Shown: positions 1-10,787, counted from the stretch's first letter. The stretch: 64,000 nt of DNA from Xanthomonas sontii (GCF_040529055.1 NZ_CP132342.1:4090001-4154000); one strand, 5' to 3'. Notes: a model not told the origin generated them from the letters alone. Program-made: numbers and translations.

Positions 1-511
1 CCAGGCCGGCGCCGCCATCGTCGACGGTGGCGTAGCCGGAGTCCGCGTCGGCACGCGGCGAGGCGACGACGCCGACCTTGCCGAGCAACGACGTCTGCGC
101 CACCGGCCGCAGCCGCAGCAACAGCCGGCGCAGCGGCCGCAGCATCCAGGAGGTCAGCGGCAGCGCAGGCAACAGGGCCAACAGCGCCACGCCGCTGCCG
201 ATGCCCCAGCGCAGGCCGGCCGGCAGGGACTGCAGCAGGAAAAGATGGACGAAATAGGTGCCGAGCCAGCCCCAGAACGACAGCAGCGCCACCACCAGCA
301 TCACTGGCGCACCGCCCAGGCCCAGCCGCGCGAAGACGGCGGACACGCCGTGCAGGCCATGGTCGGCGCCGTCGACATGCAGATGTCCGTCCGGCGCGGC
401 ATGGTCGCCGATGCCGAAGGCGGCCAGCGCCCAGTAGAGCGCGGAAAATGCCAACAGGATGCTGTACGGCAACGTCGGAAATCCCAGTGCGACGTTCAGG
501 AACTCGGCCAT
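1..511 (-). CDS. YqiJ-like inner membrane protein (DUF1449/OB-fold), C-terminus outside window
   Basis: The reverse-strand frame opens at the ATG at 509-511 and runs off the left edge, so only about 170 N-terminal residues are visible. It begins MAEFLNVALGFPTLPYSI, followed by a first membrane segment, a His/Asp-rich loop (residues about 38-52), two more hydrophobic segments and a basic stretch. A region containing SLLGKVGVVAS follows and looks like the start of an OB-fold. This layout matches the YqiJ family, usually encoded next to a flotillin (YqiK) and linked to envelope integrity. The flotillin gene would lie left of the window. A GAGGGG ribosome site directly precedes the ATG. Family assignment rests on layout and remembered sequence only. 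Confidence 0.6.
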   Translation of the reverse strand, partial: MAEFLNVALGFPTLPYSILLAFSALYWALAAFGIGDHAAPDGHLHVDGADHGLHGVSAVFARLGLGGAPVMLVVALLSFWGWLGTYFVHLFLLQSLPAGLRWGIGSGVALLALLPALPLTSWMLRPLRRLLLRLRPVAQTSLLGKVGVVASPRADADSGYATVDDGGAGL

Positions 512-644
512 CCCCTCATCCTTGCTGTGCCGTGACGGCGCGTCCCATCATGGGCTCGCGTCATCCCGCCGGCCTGCGCGCACGGCGCGCGGCGGACCGC
601 CGGCAGGTTCTAGAGCCGGATGATACGTGAAAGTCGCGGCGGTT

Positions 645-661
645 GGCCCGCAGCGCGGGCC
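645..661. other. GC-rich perfect hairpin between trpF and the YqiJ-like gene
   Basis: GGCCCGC-AGC-GCGGGCC is a perfect 7-bp stem in the 230-bp gap downstream of trpF. No T-run follows, so it is at best a weak or Rho-type terminator for the truA-trpF transcript. Confidence 0.3.
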
Positions 662-744
662 GAAGCGGCGGCACCTGCGGCGGCCGGCGCCGGCCCGGAC
701 CCGGCAGCGGGCTGCTCCCGGCGGCGCGTGCCAGCCGGCAGCGC

Positions 745-1407
745 TCAGCAGTTGGTGTTCAACTCGTGGCAGTCGGCGCGGCGCACTTCCTCGACGAACT
801 TGCGCATCTTGTGGCCGTCCTTGATCCCGGGCTGGCTCTCGATGCCGCTGGACACGTCCACGCCCCACGGCAGGGTGCCGATGATCGCGTCGAACACGTT
901 GTCGCCGTTGATGCCGCCGGCGAGCAGGAACGGCCGGTGCAGGCCGGTCGGCAGCCGCGACCAGTCGAAGGTCTTGCCCGAACCGCCGCTTTCGCCGGGC
1001 GCATGGCTGTCGAACAGGAAGCCGGCCGCGTTCGGATACTGCAGCTGCAGGGTGCGCGCATTCACCTCGCCGCCGCCCATCGGCACCGCCTTCAGGTACG
1101 GCAGGTTGAAGCTGCGACAGAAGCCGTCGTCCTCGTCGCCATGGAACTGCAGCAGGGTCGGACGCACCGTGCGCAGCACCTCGCGCACCTCGTCCTTGGG
1201 GTTGTCGCGGAACAGCGCCACCACGTCCACCATCGGCGCGGCGGCCTGGCGCATGGCCCGCGCCTCGGCCGGCGCCACCCGCCGCGGGCTGCCATGGGCG
1301 AACACGAACCCGATCGAATCCACGCCCAACTCGCCTGCCAGGCGGATGTCGCCGGCGCGGGTCATGCCGCAGAACTTGATGCGGGTGCGATACAGCGTGC
1401 GATTCAT
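745..1407 (-). CDS. trpF: phosphoribosylanthranilate isomerase
   Basis: The 220-residue protein catalyses the Amadori rearrangement of N-(5-phosphoribosyl)anthranilate to CdRP, the third step of cytosolic tryptophan synthesis. It is a (beta/alpha)8 barrel. The N-terminal KFCGMTR motif (residues 11-17) carries the general base Cys13, and the catalytic Asp lies in the GVDVSSGIE segment near the C-terminus. LLQFHGDE and LLAGGIN are further family landmarks. The ATG at 1405-1407 overlaps the stop of truA by 4 bp (ATGA), so the two are almost certainly translationally coupled. Longer upstream frames exist but run through truA and are shadows. Length is normal for the family. Confidence 0.96.
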   Translation of the reverse strand: MNRTLYRTRIKFCGMTRAGDIRLAGELGVDSIGFVFAHGSPRRVAPAEARAMRQAAAPMVDVVALFRDNPKDEVREVLRTVRPTLLQFHGDEDDGFCRSFNLPYLKAVPMGGGEVNARTLQLQYPNAAGFLFDSHAPGESGGSGKTFDWSRLPTGLHRPFLLAGGINGDNVFDAIIGTLPWGVDVSSGIESQPGIKDGHKMRKFVEEVRRADCHELNTNC

Positions 1408-2177
1408 AGCGTGACCTCGTCCGGAAGCGTCCAGTGGGCGGGATAGAGGGGACCGACGAACACCAGGCCCTGCGGCGGTGCCGTCGGACCAGCGACGCGG
1501 CGGTCGCGTCCCGCGAGCAGTTCGCCAATCCAGGACACCGGCTTTTCGCCCGTTCCCACCATGACAAGGGAACCAACGATATTGCGCACCATGTGATGAA
1601 GGAATGCATTGGCCTGGACCTGGATCTCGACCAGCTCGCCGCTGCGGGTCACCGCGATCGACTGCAGCTCGCGGCGCGCGTGCAGGGCCTGGCACTGCAC
1701 GCTGCGGAAGGCACTGAAGTCCTGCTCGCCCAGCAGCGCCTGCGCCGCCGCGTGCATGGCGTCGGCCTGCAGCGGCCGCCGCTCCCAGCTCAGGGTCTGC
1801 CGGTACAGCGCCGGGCGCACCTGGCGGTTGAGCAGGCGGTAGCGGTAGCGGCGTGCGCGGGCGGAGAAGCGCGCGTGGAAGTCGTCGGCCACCGGCACGC
1901 ACCAGCGCACGCACACCGAGGGCGGCAGCCGCGCGGTGGCGCCCAGCATCCAGCCGCGCGCCGGGCGCGGCGCATCGCAATCGAAATGCACCACCTGGCA
2001 CTCGCCGTGCACGCCGGCATCGGTGCGGCCGGCGCAGACCACGCTCACCGGGGCGTCGGCCACCGACGACAGCGCCGCCTGCAGCGTGGCCTGCACGCTG
2101 GGGCCGCCACTCTCGCCGAGCTGCTGCCAGCCCTGGAACTCGCTGCCGTCGTACTCCACGCCTAGCGCGTAGCGCAT
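1404..2177 (-). CDS. truA: tRNA pseudouridine(38-40) synthase
   Basis: The 257-residue enzyme converts uridines 38-40 in the anticodon arm of many tRNAs to pseudouridine. The catalytic aspartate is Asp53 in GRTDAGVH. Other TruA landmarks are [13 protein letters not shown] at the N-terminus and a [11 protein letters not shown] segment in the C-terminal half. The start was placed at the ATG at 2175-2177, giving [11 protein letters not shown]; the open frame extends further upstream but that part is low-complexity and unlike the family. It is the first gene of a truA-trpF pair, an arrangement usual in Xanthomonas. Confidence 0.96.
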   Translation of the reverse strand: MRYALGVEYDGSEFQGWQQLGESGGPSVQATLQAALSSVADAPVSVVCAGRTDAGVHGECQVVHFDCDAPRPARGWMLGATARLPPSVCVRWCVPVADDFHARFSARARRYRYRLLNRQVRPALYRQTLSWERRPLQADAMHAAAQALLGEQDFSAFRSVQCQALHARRELQSIAVTRSGELVEIQVQANAFLHHMVRNIVGSLVMVGTGEKPVSWIGELLAGRDRRVAGPTAPPQGLVFVGPLYPAHWTLPDEVTL

Positions 2178-2397
2178 GCGGACCTCCGTCGCAGTGCGGC
2201 GTCTCCCTCGGCGCGCGCTGCGGCCGACGCGCGCAGGGACCAACACGGGGCGCCTGCAACGCCATCGCGGCAGTGCCCCTGCCCGGCCGGAAGCGCGCGC
2301 TCGGCGCGCGCCCGTCGCCGATGCGCAGAATGCCGCTGGGCCGTCCCGATCCAGGCCGGACGGCCGCGGCGAGCGCGCCGCGCGCCGCCTGCTGCCA

Positions 2398-4476
2398 TCA
2401 GTCCAGCCGTCCCAGCAATTGCAGCGCCTCGGCGCGTGCGGCCGGATCGCCACTGGCCGCGACCTCGGTCAGCAGGGTACGTGCCGTCTCGTTGTCGCCC
2501 AGATCCATATACGCCACCGCCAGTTCCAGACGCTCGCGGCCCGCCGGCGGATACGGCGACGGTGCTTCGACCGGGGCCGGGGCCGGCGCGGCAGGCTGAT
2601 GCCAGGTCGGCTCCTGCCGGCCGCCGCCGGCGTCCTTGTCGGCATGGGCGTCGCCGCCCGGCACTGCGACCACCGGCGACGGCTGCCGCCACGGCGCCTC
2701 GGCAGCCGGTGCGGCCTCCGAATGGGCATCGGACACGCCAGCGGAATGGTCGTCGTCGTTGTCCGCGGACAGCGGCGCATCGGCCGGCGCCTGCCGCAGC
2801 GACTGCTGCGCCAGCACGCGCTCGAAGGCGTCGTCGTCGAGCGCGGTGTGGTGATCGGCGTGATCGGCGTGATCGGCGGCAGCGTGGTCCAGATGGTCGG
2901 CGCGCGACCACTCTTCCAACGCCTCGTGGTCGCGGGCGACCGTCTCCTCCTCGGCCAGCGGCTCGGCCGGCTCCAGCGGCGGCAGTTCCGGCGCATCGAC
3001 ATCACGGTGCGCGACCACCGGCACCGCGGCGCTCGCCGCCAGCGCGGCGTCATCGTCGCGCGGCAACGGCGGCAGCGGCGAGGGCTTGCGCCGGCGCGAC
3101 AGCAGCCAGGCACCGAGGCCCAGCACCAGCAGGCTCAGCCCGCCCCACAGCCACAGCGGGAACCCGTCATTGGCCGGCGCCTGCGCGGGCGCGGCCGCTG
3201 GCGCCGCCTTCCCGGCCTGGGCCAGGCGCTTCTGCGCCGCAGCCAGGTCGCTGTCCTTCAACGCGATCAGTTGCTGCTGCTGGGACTTGAGCTTTTCGAG
3301 CTGCTCCACCCGCGAACGCAGTTCCTGGACCTCGGCATCGCGTGCCGCGAGGTCTTCGCGCACCTGCTGCAATTGTTGGGCTGCCACCATGTCTCCTTCG
3401 TCGCCGGCACCGGTGCCGGACTTGGTTCCCGCCTCGCGGCGCGTCGCCGGCACCGCCGGCGCGATTTCCAGGCGTGCGCCAGCGGCGGCGGCCGGCGCCG
3501 CGGCGGCCGGCTTGGGCGCAGTCTGCGCCGTCGCCGCGTCCTGCTGCGCCTGTGCCGGCTGCGGCACCGGCGCACGCGCCTGGCGCCATTGCACCGCCTG
3601 CTCGCGCACCACCGCCTCGGCGGCGGCGGCATCCAGGCTCGCCAGGTCCTCCTCGCGCGGGGTGCGCAACACCGCGCCCTGCTTGAGCAGGTTGAGATTG
3701 CCGCGGATGAAGGCGTCCGGATTGGCGCGCAGCAGCGCGACCATGGTCTGGTCCAGCGAATGGCCGTTGCCGCGCGCCAGTTGCCCAGCGATCTGCGACA
3801 GGGTCTGCCCGGCGCGCACCGGCGCCAGCGCATCGCCGGGCGCGGCCGCGGGGGCCGGCGCCGGACGCGGCGTCGCGGCCGGCCTGGCGCTCGGCGTCGC
3901 CGGCGTGGCGGCGGCGGCAGGCGCTGGCGCCGCGGTGGACGTTTCGCGGGCGATGCGGTCGGACGGCTGCGCCGCGGCCGGCGCATCGATCGCCGGTGCA
4001 TCGATCGCGGCGGCGGTGTTGGGCGCATCGATCAGCGCGGAGTATTCGCGGATCAGCCGCCCCTGGCCCCAATCGACCTCGATCAGGAAGCTCAGCGACG
4101 GCACGTCGACCGGCATGCGGCTGCTGACCTGGATCACCGCGCGGCCCTTGCGGGTCTGGGTGAAACGGAACTGCAGATCGCTGACCAGGCCCTGCGGGCG
4201 CTCCAGCCCGACCCGCGCGAAGGTCGCCGGCGAGGCGAGCGCCACCCGCGCCCGCTCCAGTTCGCCCGGCTCGTTGGAGATCACCGGGATCTCGGCCAGG
4301 AACGGCTCGCCCGGCTTGGACAGCACGCGGATATCGCCCAGGCCCAGGGCCAGCGCGGCCTGGCTGCAGGCCAGCAGCAACAGCGCCGTGGCAGCGCGAC
4401 AGACATGGCGCAGCCCGCGCACGGCGGACACCGCATCGCCGCGACGGCGACGGAACAAACGTGGTTGTAGGCGCAT
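2398..4476 (-). CDS. fimV: FimV-like peptidoglycan-binding (LysM) pilus assembly protein
   Basis: The 692-residue protein has a signal-type N-terminus (hydrophobic [13 protein letters not shown]), then a conserved periplasmic domain starting [16 protein letters not shown]. An Ala/Pro-rich linker leads to a LysM-like domain around [18 protein letters not shown], with a Leu/Gln-rich coiled coil ([16 protein letters not shown]). A single membrane span ([19 protein letters not shown]) precedes an acidic cytoplasmic region ending in a FimV C-terminal motif ([20 protein letters not shown]). FimV organises the pole for type IV pilus assembly and twitching in Pseudomonas and Xanthomonas. The ATG at 4474-4476 was chosen because it gives the signal sequence. 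The C-terminal region is shorter than in Pseudomonas. Confidence 0.9.
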   Translation of the reverse strand: MRLQPRLFRRRRGDAVSAVRGLRHVCRAATALLLLACSQAALALGLGDIRVLSKPGEPFLAEIPVISNEPGELERARVALASPATFARVGLERPQGLVSDLQFRFTQTRKGRAVIQVSSRMPVDVPSLSFLIEVDWGQGRLIREYSALIDAPNTAAAIDAPAIDAPAAAQPSDRIARETSTAAPAPAAAATPATPSARPAATPRPAPAPAAAPGDALAPVRAGQTLSQIAGQLARGNGHSLDQTMVALLRANPDAFIRGNLNLLKQGAVLRTPREEDLASLDAAAAEAVVREQAVQWRQARAPVPQPAQAQQDAATAQTAPKPAAAAPAAAAGARLEIAPAVPATRREAGTKSGTGAGDEGDMVAAQQLQQVREDLAARDAEVQELRSRVEQLEKLKSQQQQLIALKDSDLAAAQKRLAQAGKAAPAAAPAQAPANDGFPLWLWGGLSLLVLGLGAWLLSRRRKPSPLPPLPRDDDAALAASAAVPVVAHRDVDAPELPPLEPAEPLAEEETVARDHEALEEWSRADHLDHAAADHADHADHHTALDDDAFERVLAQQSLRQAPADAPLSADNDDDHSAGVSDAHSEAAPAAEAPWRQPSPVVAVPGGDAHADKDAGGGRQEPTWHQPAAPAPAPVEAPSPYPPAGRERLELAVAYMDLGDNETARTLLTEVAASGDPAARAEALQLLGRLD

Positions 4477-4633
4477 CCCGCCCCTGCCCCTTGGAATCAT
4501 GCGTGCAATATATAGGAAGCCGGGACCGGGGACCCGGGGTCCGGAAAAGCCGAGACAGGGACCGCGTTGCTGGTGCACTGCTGAAATCCACGACGCAAGA
4601 ACACACTGCAGCAGGAAAGCCCAGGCACGCCAC

Positions 4634-4659
4634 TGTGGGAGGGACTTCAGTCCCGACGC
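4634..4659 (+). repeat. REP-like 26-bp repeat, copy 1
   Basis: The core GGGAGGGACTTCAGTCCC is an imperfect palindrome, flanked by TGT and GACGC. Identical 26-bp copies occur at 4787-4812 (inverted), 10788-10813 and 11019-11044, all in intergenic host DNA and none in the ICE. Confidence 0.8.
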
Positions 4660-4786
4660 GAGGTGCGGCCGCTGTCGGGACTGAAGTTCCCAAAAAATCC
4701 GGGCCCGGAAAAGCCCCCGTGGGGAGGCTGGAGACTCGGAAATCCGAGACAGGGACCGCGCTTCATAACGCGGTGTGCGGGATCTC

Positions 4787-4812
4787 GCGTCGGGACTGAA
4801 GTCCCTCCCACA
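4787..4812 (-). repeat. REP-like 26-bp repeat, copy 2 (inverted)
   Basis: This is the exact reverse complement of the copy at 4634-4659. A partial inverted copy (GTCGGGACTGAAGTTCCC) lies at 4674-4691. Head-to-head pairing is typical of REP doublets. Confidence 0.8.
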
Positions 4813-4976
4813 ACGGGGCGAGCGCGGATACCTGCGACTTCCATTTTCCAAACAAAAAGCCAGGGCTCGCGCCCCGGCCTTCGCTCCACTCCGCCGCACG
4901 ATCAGGCCGCGCGGCCAGCCACGCCGCCACGCCATGAAACCGCGGGACCCGGGTCCCCGGTCCCGGGTCCCGGCTT

Positions 4977-6002
4977 TCAGCCCTCCTGAGCCACCAGCTC
5001 GGCCAGCTGCACCGCATTGAGCGCGGCGCCCTTGCGGATGTTGTCGGCCACCACCCACAGGTTGAGGCCGCGCGGGTGCGAGAAGTCCTCGCGGATGCGG
5101 CCGACGAACACCGGGTCCTTGCCGGAGGCATGGGTCACCGGGGTCGGATAGCCGCCGGCCTTGTGCTCGTCGACCACTTCCACGCCCGGCGCCTGACCCA
5201 GCAGCGCGCGCGCCTGCTCGACGGTGATCTTGCGCTTGGTCTCGATGTTGACCGCTTCGGAATGGCCGAAGAACACCGGCACGCGCACCGCGGTGGGGTT
5301 CACCAGGATGCTGCTGTCCTCGAGGATCTTCTGCGTCTCCCACACCAGCTTCATCTCTTCCTTGGTGTAGCCGTTGGGCTGGAAGTCGTCGATGTGCGGG
5401 ATCAGGTTGAAGGCGATCTGCGCCTGGAACTTCTGCGGCTCGATGTCCTGGAACGCCAGCAACTGCGCGGTCTGCTTGCCCAGCTCCTCCATGCCCGAGC
5501 GGCCGGCGCCGGACACCGACTGGTAGGTGGCCACGTTGATGCGCTCGATGCCGTATTCCTTGTGGATCGGCGCCAGCACCGGCATCAGCTGCATGGTCGA
5601 GCAATTGGGGTTGGCGACGATACCGCGCGGACGCTGCTTCAGCGCGTGCGGATTGACCTCCGACACCACCAGCGGCACGTCGTCGTCGTAGCGGAAGGTC
5701 GAGGAGTTGTCGATCACCACCGCGCCGGCCGCGGCGAACTTCGGCGCGTACTCCTTGGAGATGCCGCCGCCGGCCGAGAACAGCGCGATATCCACGCCGC
5801 TCGGGTCGAACGTGGCCAGGTCGAGCACGGTGACCTTGTGGCCCTTGAACTCGACCTGGCCGCCGGCCGAGCGCTCGGAGGCCAGCGGGTACAGCGTGGC
5901 GACGGGGAAATCGCGCTCGGCGAGGATGCTCAGCATGGTCTCGCCGACGGCACCGGTGGCGCCGACGACGGCGACGTTGAAACGACGGGTTGCATTGCTC
6001 AT
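4977..6002 (-). CDS. asd: aspartate-semialdehyde dehydrogenase
   Basis: The 341-residue enzyme reduces beta-aspartyl phosphate to aspartate semialdehyde with NADPH, at the branch point to lysine/diaminopimelate, threonine and methionine. The Rossmann motif VVGATGAVG lies at residues 12-20. The catalytic Cys134 is in NPNCSTMQL, and SVSGAGRSG marks the substrate loop. Length is normal. The ATG at 6000-6002 gives MSNATRRFNVAVVGATG. It sits upstream of fimV on the same strand, as in other Xanthomonas genomes. Confidence 0.96.
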   Translation of the reverse strand: MSNATRRFNVAVVGATGAVGETMLSILAERDFPVATLYPLASERSAGGQVEFKGHKVTVLDLATFDPSGVDIALFSAGGGISKEYAPKFAAAGAVVIDNSSTFRYDDDVPLVVSEVNPHALKQRPRGIVANPNCSTMQLMPVLAPIHKEYGIERINVATYQSVSGAGRSGMEELGKQTAQLLAFQDIEPQKFQAQIAFNLIPHIDDFQPNGYTKEEMKLVWETQKILEDSSILVNPTAVRVPVFFGHSEAVNIETKRKITVEQARALLGQAPGVEVVDEHKAGGYPTPVTHASGKDPVFVGRIREDFSHPRGLNLWVVADNIRKGAALNAVQLAELVAQEG

Positions 6003-6102
6003 GGAAGATTCGATCCGCAGAAAAAGAAGGGGAGGAACAGCCGCACTGCCACGTGGATTCGGGGAACCTGCCGTGCGCGTCGCGCGCGGCGCCGCAGGCT
6101 CC

Positions 6103-7140
6103 CTATCGTTTTTTGTCCGCGATCGCCCGCGCGCCGCCGCCGGCCGCGGAGATCGCGTCCAGGTTCAGCGCGTTGGGCGGGCGCCCGGCGTCGGCGCCGA
6201 TGCCCAGCGCGGCGAGCAGGTTGTCCACCGCCAGCGACACCATCGCGCGGCGCGTGGCCACGCTGGCGCTGCCGATGTGCGGGGTCAGCACCACGTTGCG
6301 CAGCGCCAGCAGCTCCGGACGGATCGCCGGCTCGCCTTCGAACACGTCGAGTCCGGCTGCGGCCAGACGCCCGTTGGCCAGCGCGTCGGCCAGTGCGACT
6401 TCATCCACTAGGCCACCGCGGGCGATGTTCACCAGCGTCGCGGTCGGCCGCATCTTCGCCAGCGCGGCGGCGTCGACGATGTGATGCGACTGCGCGCTGT
6501 ACGGCAGCACCAGCAGCAGGTGGTCGGCGCGCGCCAGCAGGTCGTCGAAGCCGACGTACTCGGCGCGATGCGCGCGCTCCACCTCGGCCGGCAGGCGGCT
6601 GCGGTTGTGGTACAGCACGCGCATCGAGAAGCCGGCGGCGCGGCGCGCGATGGCCTGGCCGATGCGGCCCATGCCGAGGATGCCGAGGGTGCTGCCGTGG
6701 ACATCGGCGCCGAGCATGGTCTGGAACGACCACTGCTGCCACTGCCCCGCACGCAGCCAGCGCTCGGCCTCGCCGACGCGGCGCGCGGCGGCCATCAGCA
6801 GGGCGAAGCCGAGATCGGCGGTGGTCTCGGTGAGCACGTCGGGGGTGTTGGTGGCGACGATGCCGGCCGCGCTGAGCGCGTCCAGGTCCAGATTGTTGTA
6901 GCCGACGCCAACGTTGGCGATGGCGCGCAACCGCGGCGCGCCAGCGATTTCGGCGGCGCCGATGCGTTCGTTGAGAGTGACCAGGGCGCCGTCCAGCGGC
7001 GCCAGCGCCTGCGCCAGGTCCTGCGGCGAATACCTGGTCACGTCCGCGGTGGTGGTCAGCGCGCAATACTCGCCCAGCCGTGCGACGACATCGTCGAACA
7101 GCGGCTGGCTGACCCACACCCGCGGCCGCGACTCAGCCAT
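6103..7140 (-). CDS. D-2-hydroxyacid dehydrogenase (glyoxylate/hydroxypyruvate reductase-like)
   Basis: The 345-residue protein belongs to the NAD(P)-dependent D-isomer 2-hydroxyacid dehydrogenases. The nucleotide-binding GxGxxG is in [16 protein letters not shown] at mid-protein. The catalytic Arg, Glu and His lie in [18 protein letters not shown] and TPHIGSAS. It is closest in character to GhrB-type glyoxylate/hydroxypyruvate reductases, but substrate cannot be fixed from sequence. The start overlaps the 3' end of aroC by 8 bp; a GTG two codons upstream is an alternative. Tight packing suggests cotranscription with prmB and aroC. Confidence 0.88.
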   Translation of the reverse strand: MAESRPRVWVSQPLFDDVVARLGEYCALTTTADVTRYSPQDLAQALAPLDGALVTLNERIGAAEIAGAPRLRAIANVGVGYNNLDLDALSAAGIVATNTPDVLTETTADLGFALLMAAARRVGEAERWLRAGQWQQWSFQTMLGADVHGSTLGILGMGRIGQAIARRAAGFSMRVLYHNRSRLPAEVERAHRAEYVGFDDLLARADHLLLVLPYSAQSHHIVDAAALAKMRPTATLVNIARGGLVDEVALADALANGRLAAAGLDVFEGEPAIRPELLALRNVVLTPHIGSASVATRRAMVSLAVDNLLAALGIGADAGRPPNALNLDAISAAGGGARAIADKKR

Positions 7141-8236
7141 CGCCACCGCCGGGGATGCGCGGGGTCACCGTGCCGACGTCGCCGCATTGCGCGCGGTGGC
7201 GCAGCGCCTGGTCCATCAGCACCAGCGCCATCATCGCCTCGGCGATCGGGGTGGCGCGGATGCCGACGCAGGGGTCGTGGCGGCCGGTGGTGATCACGTC
7301 CACCGCCTGCCCGTCCACATCCACCGTGGCGCCGGGCAGGCGCAGGCTGGAGGTGGGCTTGAACGCCACCGAGACGACGACCGGCTGGCCGGTGGCGATG
7401 CCGCCGAGCACGCCGCCGGCGTGGTTGGACTGGAAGCCGTCCGGCGCGATCAGGTCGCGGTGCTCGGTGCCCTTCTGGGTCACCGCGGCGAAGCCGTCGC
7501 CGACCTCCACGCCCTTGACCGCGTTGATGCTCATCATCGCCGCGGCCAGTTCGCCGTCGAGCTTGCCGTAGATCGGCTCGCCCCAGCCCGCCGGCACGCC
7601 GTCGGCGACCACGGTCACGCGCGCGCCGATCGAATCGCCGGACTTGCGCAGCGCATCCATGTACGCCTCCAGCTCCGGCACCTGCGGCGCGTGCGGCCAG
7701 AAGAACGCGTTGTCCTCCACCGCGTCCCAGGCGAAGCCCTGCGGCAGCAGCGGCCCGAGCTGCGACAGGTAACCGCGCACGCGCACGCCGTAGCGCTGCG
7801 CGAGCCACTTCTTGGCGATGACGCCGGCGGCCACGCGCATGGTGGTTTCGCGCGCGGAGGAGCGGCCGCCGCCGCGCGGATCGCGGATGCCGTACTTCTG
7901 CCAATAGCTGTAGTCGGCATGGCCCGGGCGGAACTGCCGGGCAATGTCGGTGTAGTCCTTGCTGCGCTGGTCGGTATTGCGGATCAGCAGGCCGATCGGA
8001 GTGCCGGTGGTGCGGCCCTCGTAGACCCCGGACAGGATCTCGATGGCATCGGCTTCGCGTCGCGCCGAGGTGTGCCGGCTCTTGCCGGTGGCGCGGCGCT
8101 GCAGGTCGTGGGCGAATTCGCTGGCGTCCAGTTCCAGCCCCGGGGGGCAGCCATCGACCACGCAGCCGATCGCCGGCCCGTGCGATTCGCCGAAGGTGGT
8201 GACGGTCAGCAGCTTGCCGAAACTGTTCGCGCTCAT
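7133..8236 (-). CDS. aroC: chorismate synthase
   Basis: The 367-residue enzyme removes phosphate from EPSP to give chorismate using reduced FMN, the last step of the shikimate pathway. Signature segments are [19 protein letters not shown] near the N-terminus, [10 protein letters not shown], and [17 protein letters not shown] near the C-terminus. Length is normal. The ATG at 8234-8236 lies 10 bp beyond the prmB stop. The set prmB-aroC-hydroxyacid dehydrogenase runs in one direction with gaps or overlaps of about 10 bp, so it is likely one operon. Confidence 0.96.
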   Translation of the reverse strand: MSANSFGKLLTVTTFGESHGPAIGCVVDGCPPGLELDASEFAHDLQRRATGKSRHTSARREADAIEILSGVYEGRTTGTPIGLLIRNTDQRSKDYTDIARQFRPGHADYSYWQKYGIRDPRGGGRSSARETTMRVAAGVIAKKWLAQRYGVRVRGYLSQLGPLLPQGFAWDAVEDNAFFWPHAPQVPELEAYMDALRKSGDSIGARVTVVADGVPAGWGEPIYGKLDGELAAAMMSINAVKGVEVGDGFAAVTQKGTEHRDLIAPDGFQSNHAGGVLGGIATGQPVVVSVAFKPTSSLRLPGATVDVDGQAVDVITTGRHDPCVGIRATPIAEAMMALVLMDQALRHRAQCGDVGTVTPRIPGGGDG

Positions 8237-8246
8237 GTCGCTTGCG

Positions 8247-9173
8247 TCACCGGTCCGCGGCCAGCGCGGCGATGCGCGCGTGATGCGCGATCAATTCGCT
8301 GCGCTCCACCGCGAAGATGCCCATCTGCCCGACCTTGAACTCGACCCAGGCGAAGTCCACTTCCGGCAGCAACTGCGCCAGTGCACGCTCGGACTCGCCG
8401 ACCTCGCAGATCAACAGGCCGTCCTCGCTCAGGTGCGCCGGCGCGTCGCGCAGGATCTTCAGCGCCAGGTCCAGGCCGTCGTCGCCCGCGCGCAGGCCCA
8501 GCTCCGGCTCGTGCGCGTATTCCGGCGGCAGCGCGTCGGTCTCGGCGTGGGTGACGTAGGGCGGATTGGTGACGATCAGTTCGTAGCGGCGCCCGCCCAG
8601 CCCGGCGAACAGGTCGGACTTGACCAGTTCGACGTTGTCGGCCAGCAGCCGCTCCTTGTTCTCGGCGGCCAGGCTCAGCGCGTCGTCGCTGATGTCGACC
8701 GCGTCCACCTGCCAGTTCGGATTGTAGTGGGCCATGGCGATGGCGATGCAGCCCGAGCCGGTGCACAGGTCCAGCGCGCGCTCCACCGGGCGACCGGCCA
8801 GCCACGGCTCGAAGCCGGCCTCGATCAGCTCGGCGATCGGCGAGCGCGGCACCAGCGCGCGCGCATCGCTCTTGAAGCTGAGCCCGGCGAACCAGGCCTC
8901 GCCGGTGAGGTAGGCGGCGGGGATGCGCTCGGCGATGCGGCGCTCGAACAGCGCCAGCACCTGCGCCTTCTCCGGCGTGGTGACCCGCGCGCTGCCGTAG
9001 GCCGGGCCGAGGTCGTGCGGCAGGTGCAGCGCGTGCAGCACCAGTTGCGTGGCCTCGTCCAGGGCGTTGTCGTAGCTGTGGCCGAAGCTCAGCCCGGCGG
9101 CGTTGAAACGGCTGGTGCCGTAGCGGATCAGGTCGATGATCGTGTGGAGTTCGGCGGCCGCGTCGGCAGTCAT
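8247..9173 (-). CDS. prmB: ribosomal protein uL3 glutamine N5-methyltransferase
   Basis: The 308-residue SAM-dependent enzyme methylates a glutamine of ribosomal protein L3. The SAM-binding motif is [14 protein letters not shown] and the catalytic signature is NPPYV (in [13 protein letters not shown]), typical of the PrmB/PrmC group. An N-terminal helical domain precedes the Rossmann-like core. The ATG at 9171-9173 was chosen; the longer open frame upstream runs antisense into the next gene. It is divergent from the SCO gene across a 79-bp promoter region. Confidence 0.93.
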   Translation of the reverse strand: MTADAAAELHTIIDLIRYGTSRFNAAGLSFGHSYDNALDEATQLVLHALHLPHDLGPAYGSARVTTPEKAQVLALFERRIAERIPAAYLTGEAWFAGLSFKSDARALVPRSPIAELIEAGFEPWLAGRPVERALDLCTGSGCIAIAMAHYNPNWQVDAVDISDDALSLAAENKERLLADNVELVKSDLFAGLGGRRYELIVTNPPYVTHAETDALPPEYAHEPELGLRAGDDGLDLALKILRDAPAHLSEDGLLICEVGESERALAQLLPEVDFAWVEFKVGQMGIFAVERSELIAHHARIAALAADR

Positions 9174-9252
9174 GGCAACAGGCAAGGCAATTCGGCCCCC
9201 GATTATAGAGGCCCGGCCGCTATGATGAGCGTTCGTTGCATGGGAAATCAGT
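9174..9252. promoter_or_regulatory. divergent promoter region prmB / SCO gene
   Basis: This 79-bp gap carries a perfect -10 hexamer TATAAT on the minus strand (plus-strand ATTATA near 9202) for prmB. A TATGAT near 9219 on the plus strand could serve the SCO gene. No convincing -35 boxes were seen. Confidence 0.4.
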
Positions 9253-9903
9253 ATGTTCAACCGCACCTTCGGCATCGTCCTGGTGGTTGCCCTGGCCGCC
9301 GGCCTGGGGCTGCTGCTGGCCCAGAAGTATTTCGGCGGCAGCGCCGCCCCGGCCTGGCCGGAGACCCGCACGGTGCGCATGTACCCGCAGCCGCGGCCCC
9401 TGCCCGACTTCCACCTGCGCCAGACCGACGGCACGCCGCTGGTGCCAGGCGAGCTCAAGGGCCACTGGACCCTGGTGTTCCTGGGCTTCACCGCCTGCCC
9501 GGACGTGTGCCCGACCACCCTGGCCAACCTGGCGCGCGCGCAGAAGCAATGGGAGACCTTGCCGGACACGCTGCGCCCGCGCGTGCTGTTCGTCTCGGTC
9601 GACCCGCAGCGCGACACCCTGCCGCGGCTGGGCGAGTACGCCCACGCCTTCCACAAGGACACCATCGCCGCCACCGCCGACGTGCCCGAGCTGGAGCGCT
9701 TCGCCACCGCGCTGGGCTTCGTGTTCCAGAAGGTGCCCGGCAAGCATTACGCCGAGAACCCGAACGACTACAGCATGGACCACTCCGCCGCGATCGCGGT
9801 GCTCGACCCGCAGGGCCGCCAGGCCGGGCTGATCCGCCCGCCGTTCGATGCCGCGGCGATCGCCGCCGACCTGCAGGCCCTGACCAAGGCCACCGCCCCA
9901 TGA
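9253..9903 (+). CDS. SCO1/SenC family copper chaperone / thioredoxin-fold protein
   Basis: The 216-residue protein has an N-terminal membrane anchor (residues about 7-23) and a periplasmic thioredoxin fold. The copper-binding set is complete: Cys82 and Cys86 in [10 protein letters not shown], and His177 in SMDHSAA. SCO proteins deliver copper to the CuA site of cytochrome oxidase or act in periplasmic redox defence. No oxidase genes are adjacent. Its stop overlaps the psd start (ATGA at 9900-9903), so the two are likely cotranscribed. Confidence 0.9.
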   Translation: MFNRTFGIVLVVALAAGLGLLLAQKYFGGSAAPAWPETRTVRMYPQPRPLPDFHLRQTDGTPLVPGELKGHWTLVFLGFTACPDVCPTTLANLARAQKQWETLPDTLRPRVLFVSVDPQRDTLPRLGEYAHAFHKDTIAATADVPELERFATALGFVFQKVPGKHYAENPNDYSMDHSAAIAVLDPQGRQAGLIRPPFDAAAIAADLQALTKATAP

Positions 9904-10745
9904 GCCTGACCACCCGCCTGACCTACGTGCTGCCGCACCGGCTGCTGTCCTCGCTGGCGCGGCGCCTGGCCTATTCGTCGCGGCCCGGGCTCAAGCAGTG
10001 GCTGATCGACACGGTGGTGCGCCGCTTCGGCGTGGACCTGAGCGAGGCCGCGCAGCCGGATGCGACCGCTTACCCGACCTTCAATGCCTTCTTCACCCGC
10101 GCGCTGAAGCCGGGCGCGCGCGTCGCCGACCCCGACCCGCAGGCGCTGCTGATGCCGGCCGACGGCCGCATCAGCCAGCTCGGCCGGATCGAGGACGGAC
10201 GCATCTTCCAGGCCAAGGGGCAGTCGTTCACCGCCGCCGAACTGCTCGGCGACGACGCCGCCGCGGCGCCGTTCGCCAACGGCCTGTACGCCACCGTGTA
10301 CCTGTCGCCGCGCGACTACCACCGCGTGCACATGCCCTGGACCGGCACCCTGCGCGAAACCGTGCACGTGCCGGGGCGGCTGTTCAGCGTCGGCACCGAT
10401 GCGGTGCGCAGCGTGCCGCGCCTGTTCGCGCGCAACGAGCGCCTGGTCTGCCATTTCGACACCGACTTCGGCCCGATGGTCTCGGTGATGGTCGGCGCGC
10501 TGCTGGTGTCCGGCGTGGAAACCGTGTGGAGCGGCGTGGAGATCCCGCGCTACGCCGACCGCATCACCCGCAAGGACTGGCGCGGCAAGGGGATTACCCT
10601 GCAGCGGTTCGAGGAGATGGCGCGCTTCAACTACGGCTCCACGGTGATCGTGCTGCTGCCGCCCGGCGTGGCCGCGTTCGACCCGACGCTGAAGGCGGAA
10701 TCGCCGGTGCGGCTGGGACAGGCGCTGGCGCGGCTGGTGCGCTGA
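9900..10745 (+). CDS. psd: phosphatidylserine decarboxylase proenzyme
   Basis: The 281-residue proenzyme makes phosphatidylethanolamine at the inner membrane. It should self-cleave before the Ser of the GST motif to form the pyruvoyl group. Here the motif reads YGST (in [14 protein letters not shown]) instead of the commoner LGST, but the cleavage residues G-S-T are kept. The active-site residues of the family are recognisable in MPADGRISQ and [11 protein letters not shown]. The ATG at 9900 overlaps the upstream stop by 4 bp. A strong hairpin follows 8 bp after the stop. Confidence 0.95.
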   Translation: MSLTTRLTYVLPHRLLSSLARRLAYSSRPGLKQWLIDTVVRRFGVDLSEAAQPDATAYPTFNAFFTRALKPGARVADPDPQALLMPADGRISQLGRIEDGRIFQAKGQSFTAAELLGDDAAAAPFANGLYATVYLSPRDYHRVHMPWTGTLRETVHVPGRLFSVGTDAVRSVPRLFARNERLVCHFDTDFGPMVSVMVGALLVSGVETVWSGVEIPRYADRITRKDWRGKGITLQRFEEMARFNYGSTVIVLLPPGVAAFDPTLKAESPVRLGQALARLVR

Positions 10746-10753
10746 GGTGCGCA

Positions 10754-10773
10754 GGGCCGCGGCGCGGCCCTTT
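10754..10773 (+). terminator. psd terminator
   Basis: GGGCCGC-GGC-GCGGCCC is followed by TTT, 8 bp after the psd stop. The stem is perfect and the T-run short. Confidence 0.6.
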
Positions 10774-10787
10774 GCGGGGCGTGTCTC

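Larger units (their letters stand above)
4477..4976. other. 500-bp intergenic region with REP-like repeats
   Basis: No credible gene was seen. The stretch holds a direct and an inverted full copy of a 26-bp dispersed repeat plus a partial inverted copy. It also holds a twice-repeated GAGACAGGGACCGCG block (about 4549 and 4746) and GC-rich near-palindromes of GGGACCCGGGTCCC type at both ends (about 4520-4545 and 4945-4972). It separates asd from fimV, which lies downstream on the same strand, so the fimV promoter should lie at its fimV-proximal (left) end. Confidence 0.7.

Noticed and set aside
3086..4684. Long plus-strand open frames antisense to fimV (also 2176-4470)
   Set aside because: The composition is Arg/Ala/Pro-rich without domains, typical of mirror frames of GC-rich genes; fimV on the minus strand explains the region.
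5076..6833. 585-codon plus-strand frame across asd and the hydroxyacid dehydrogenase
   Set aside because: It crosses two well-recognised minus-strand genes and has no family features.
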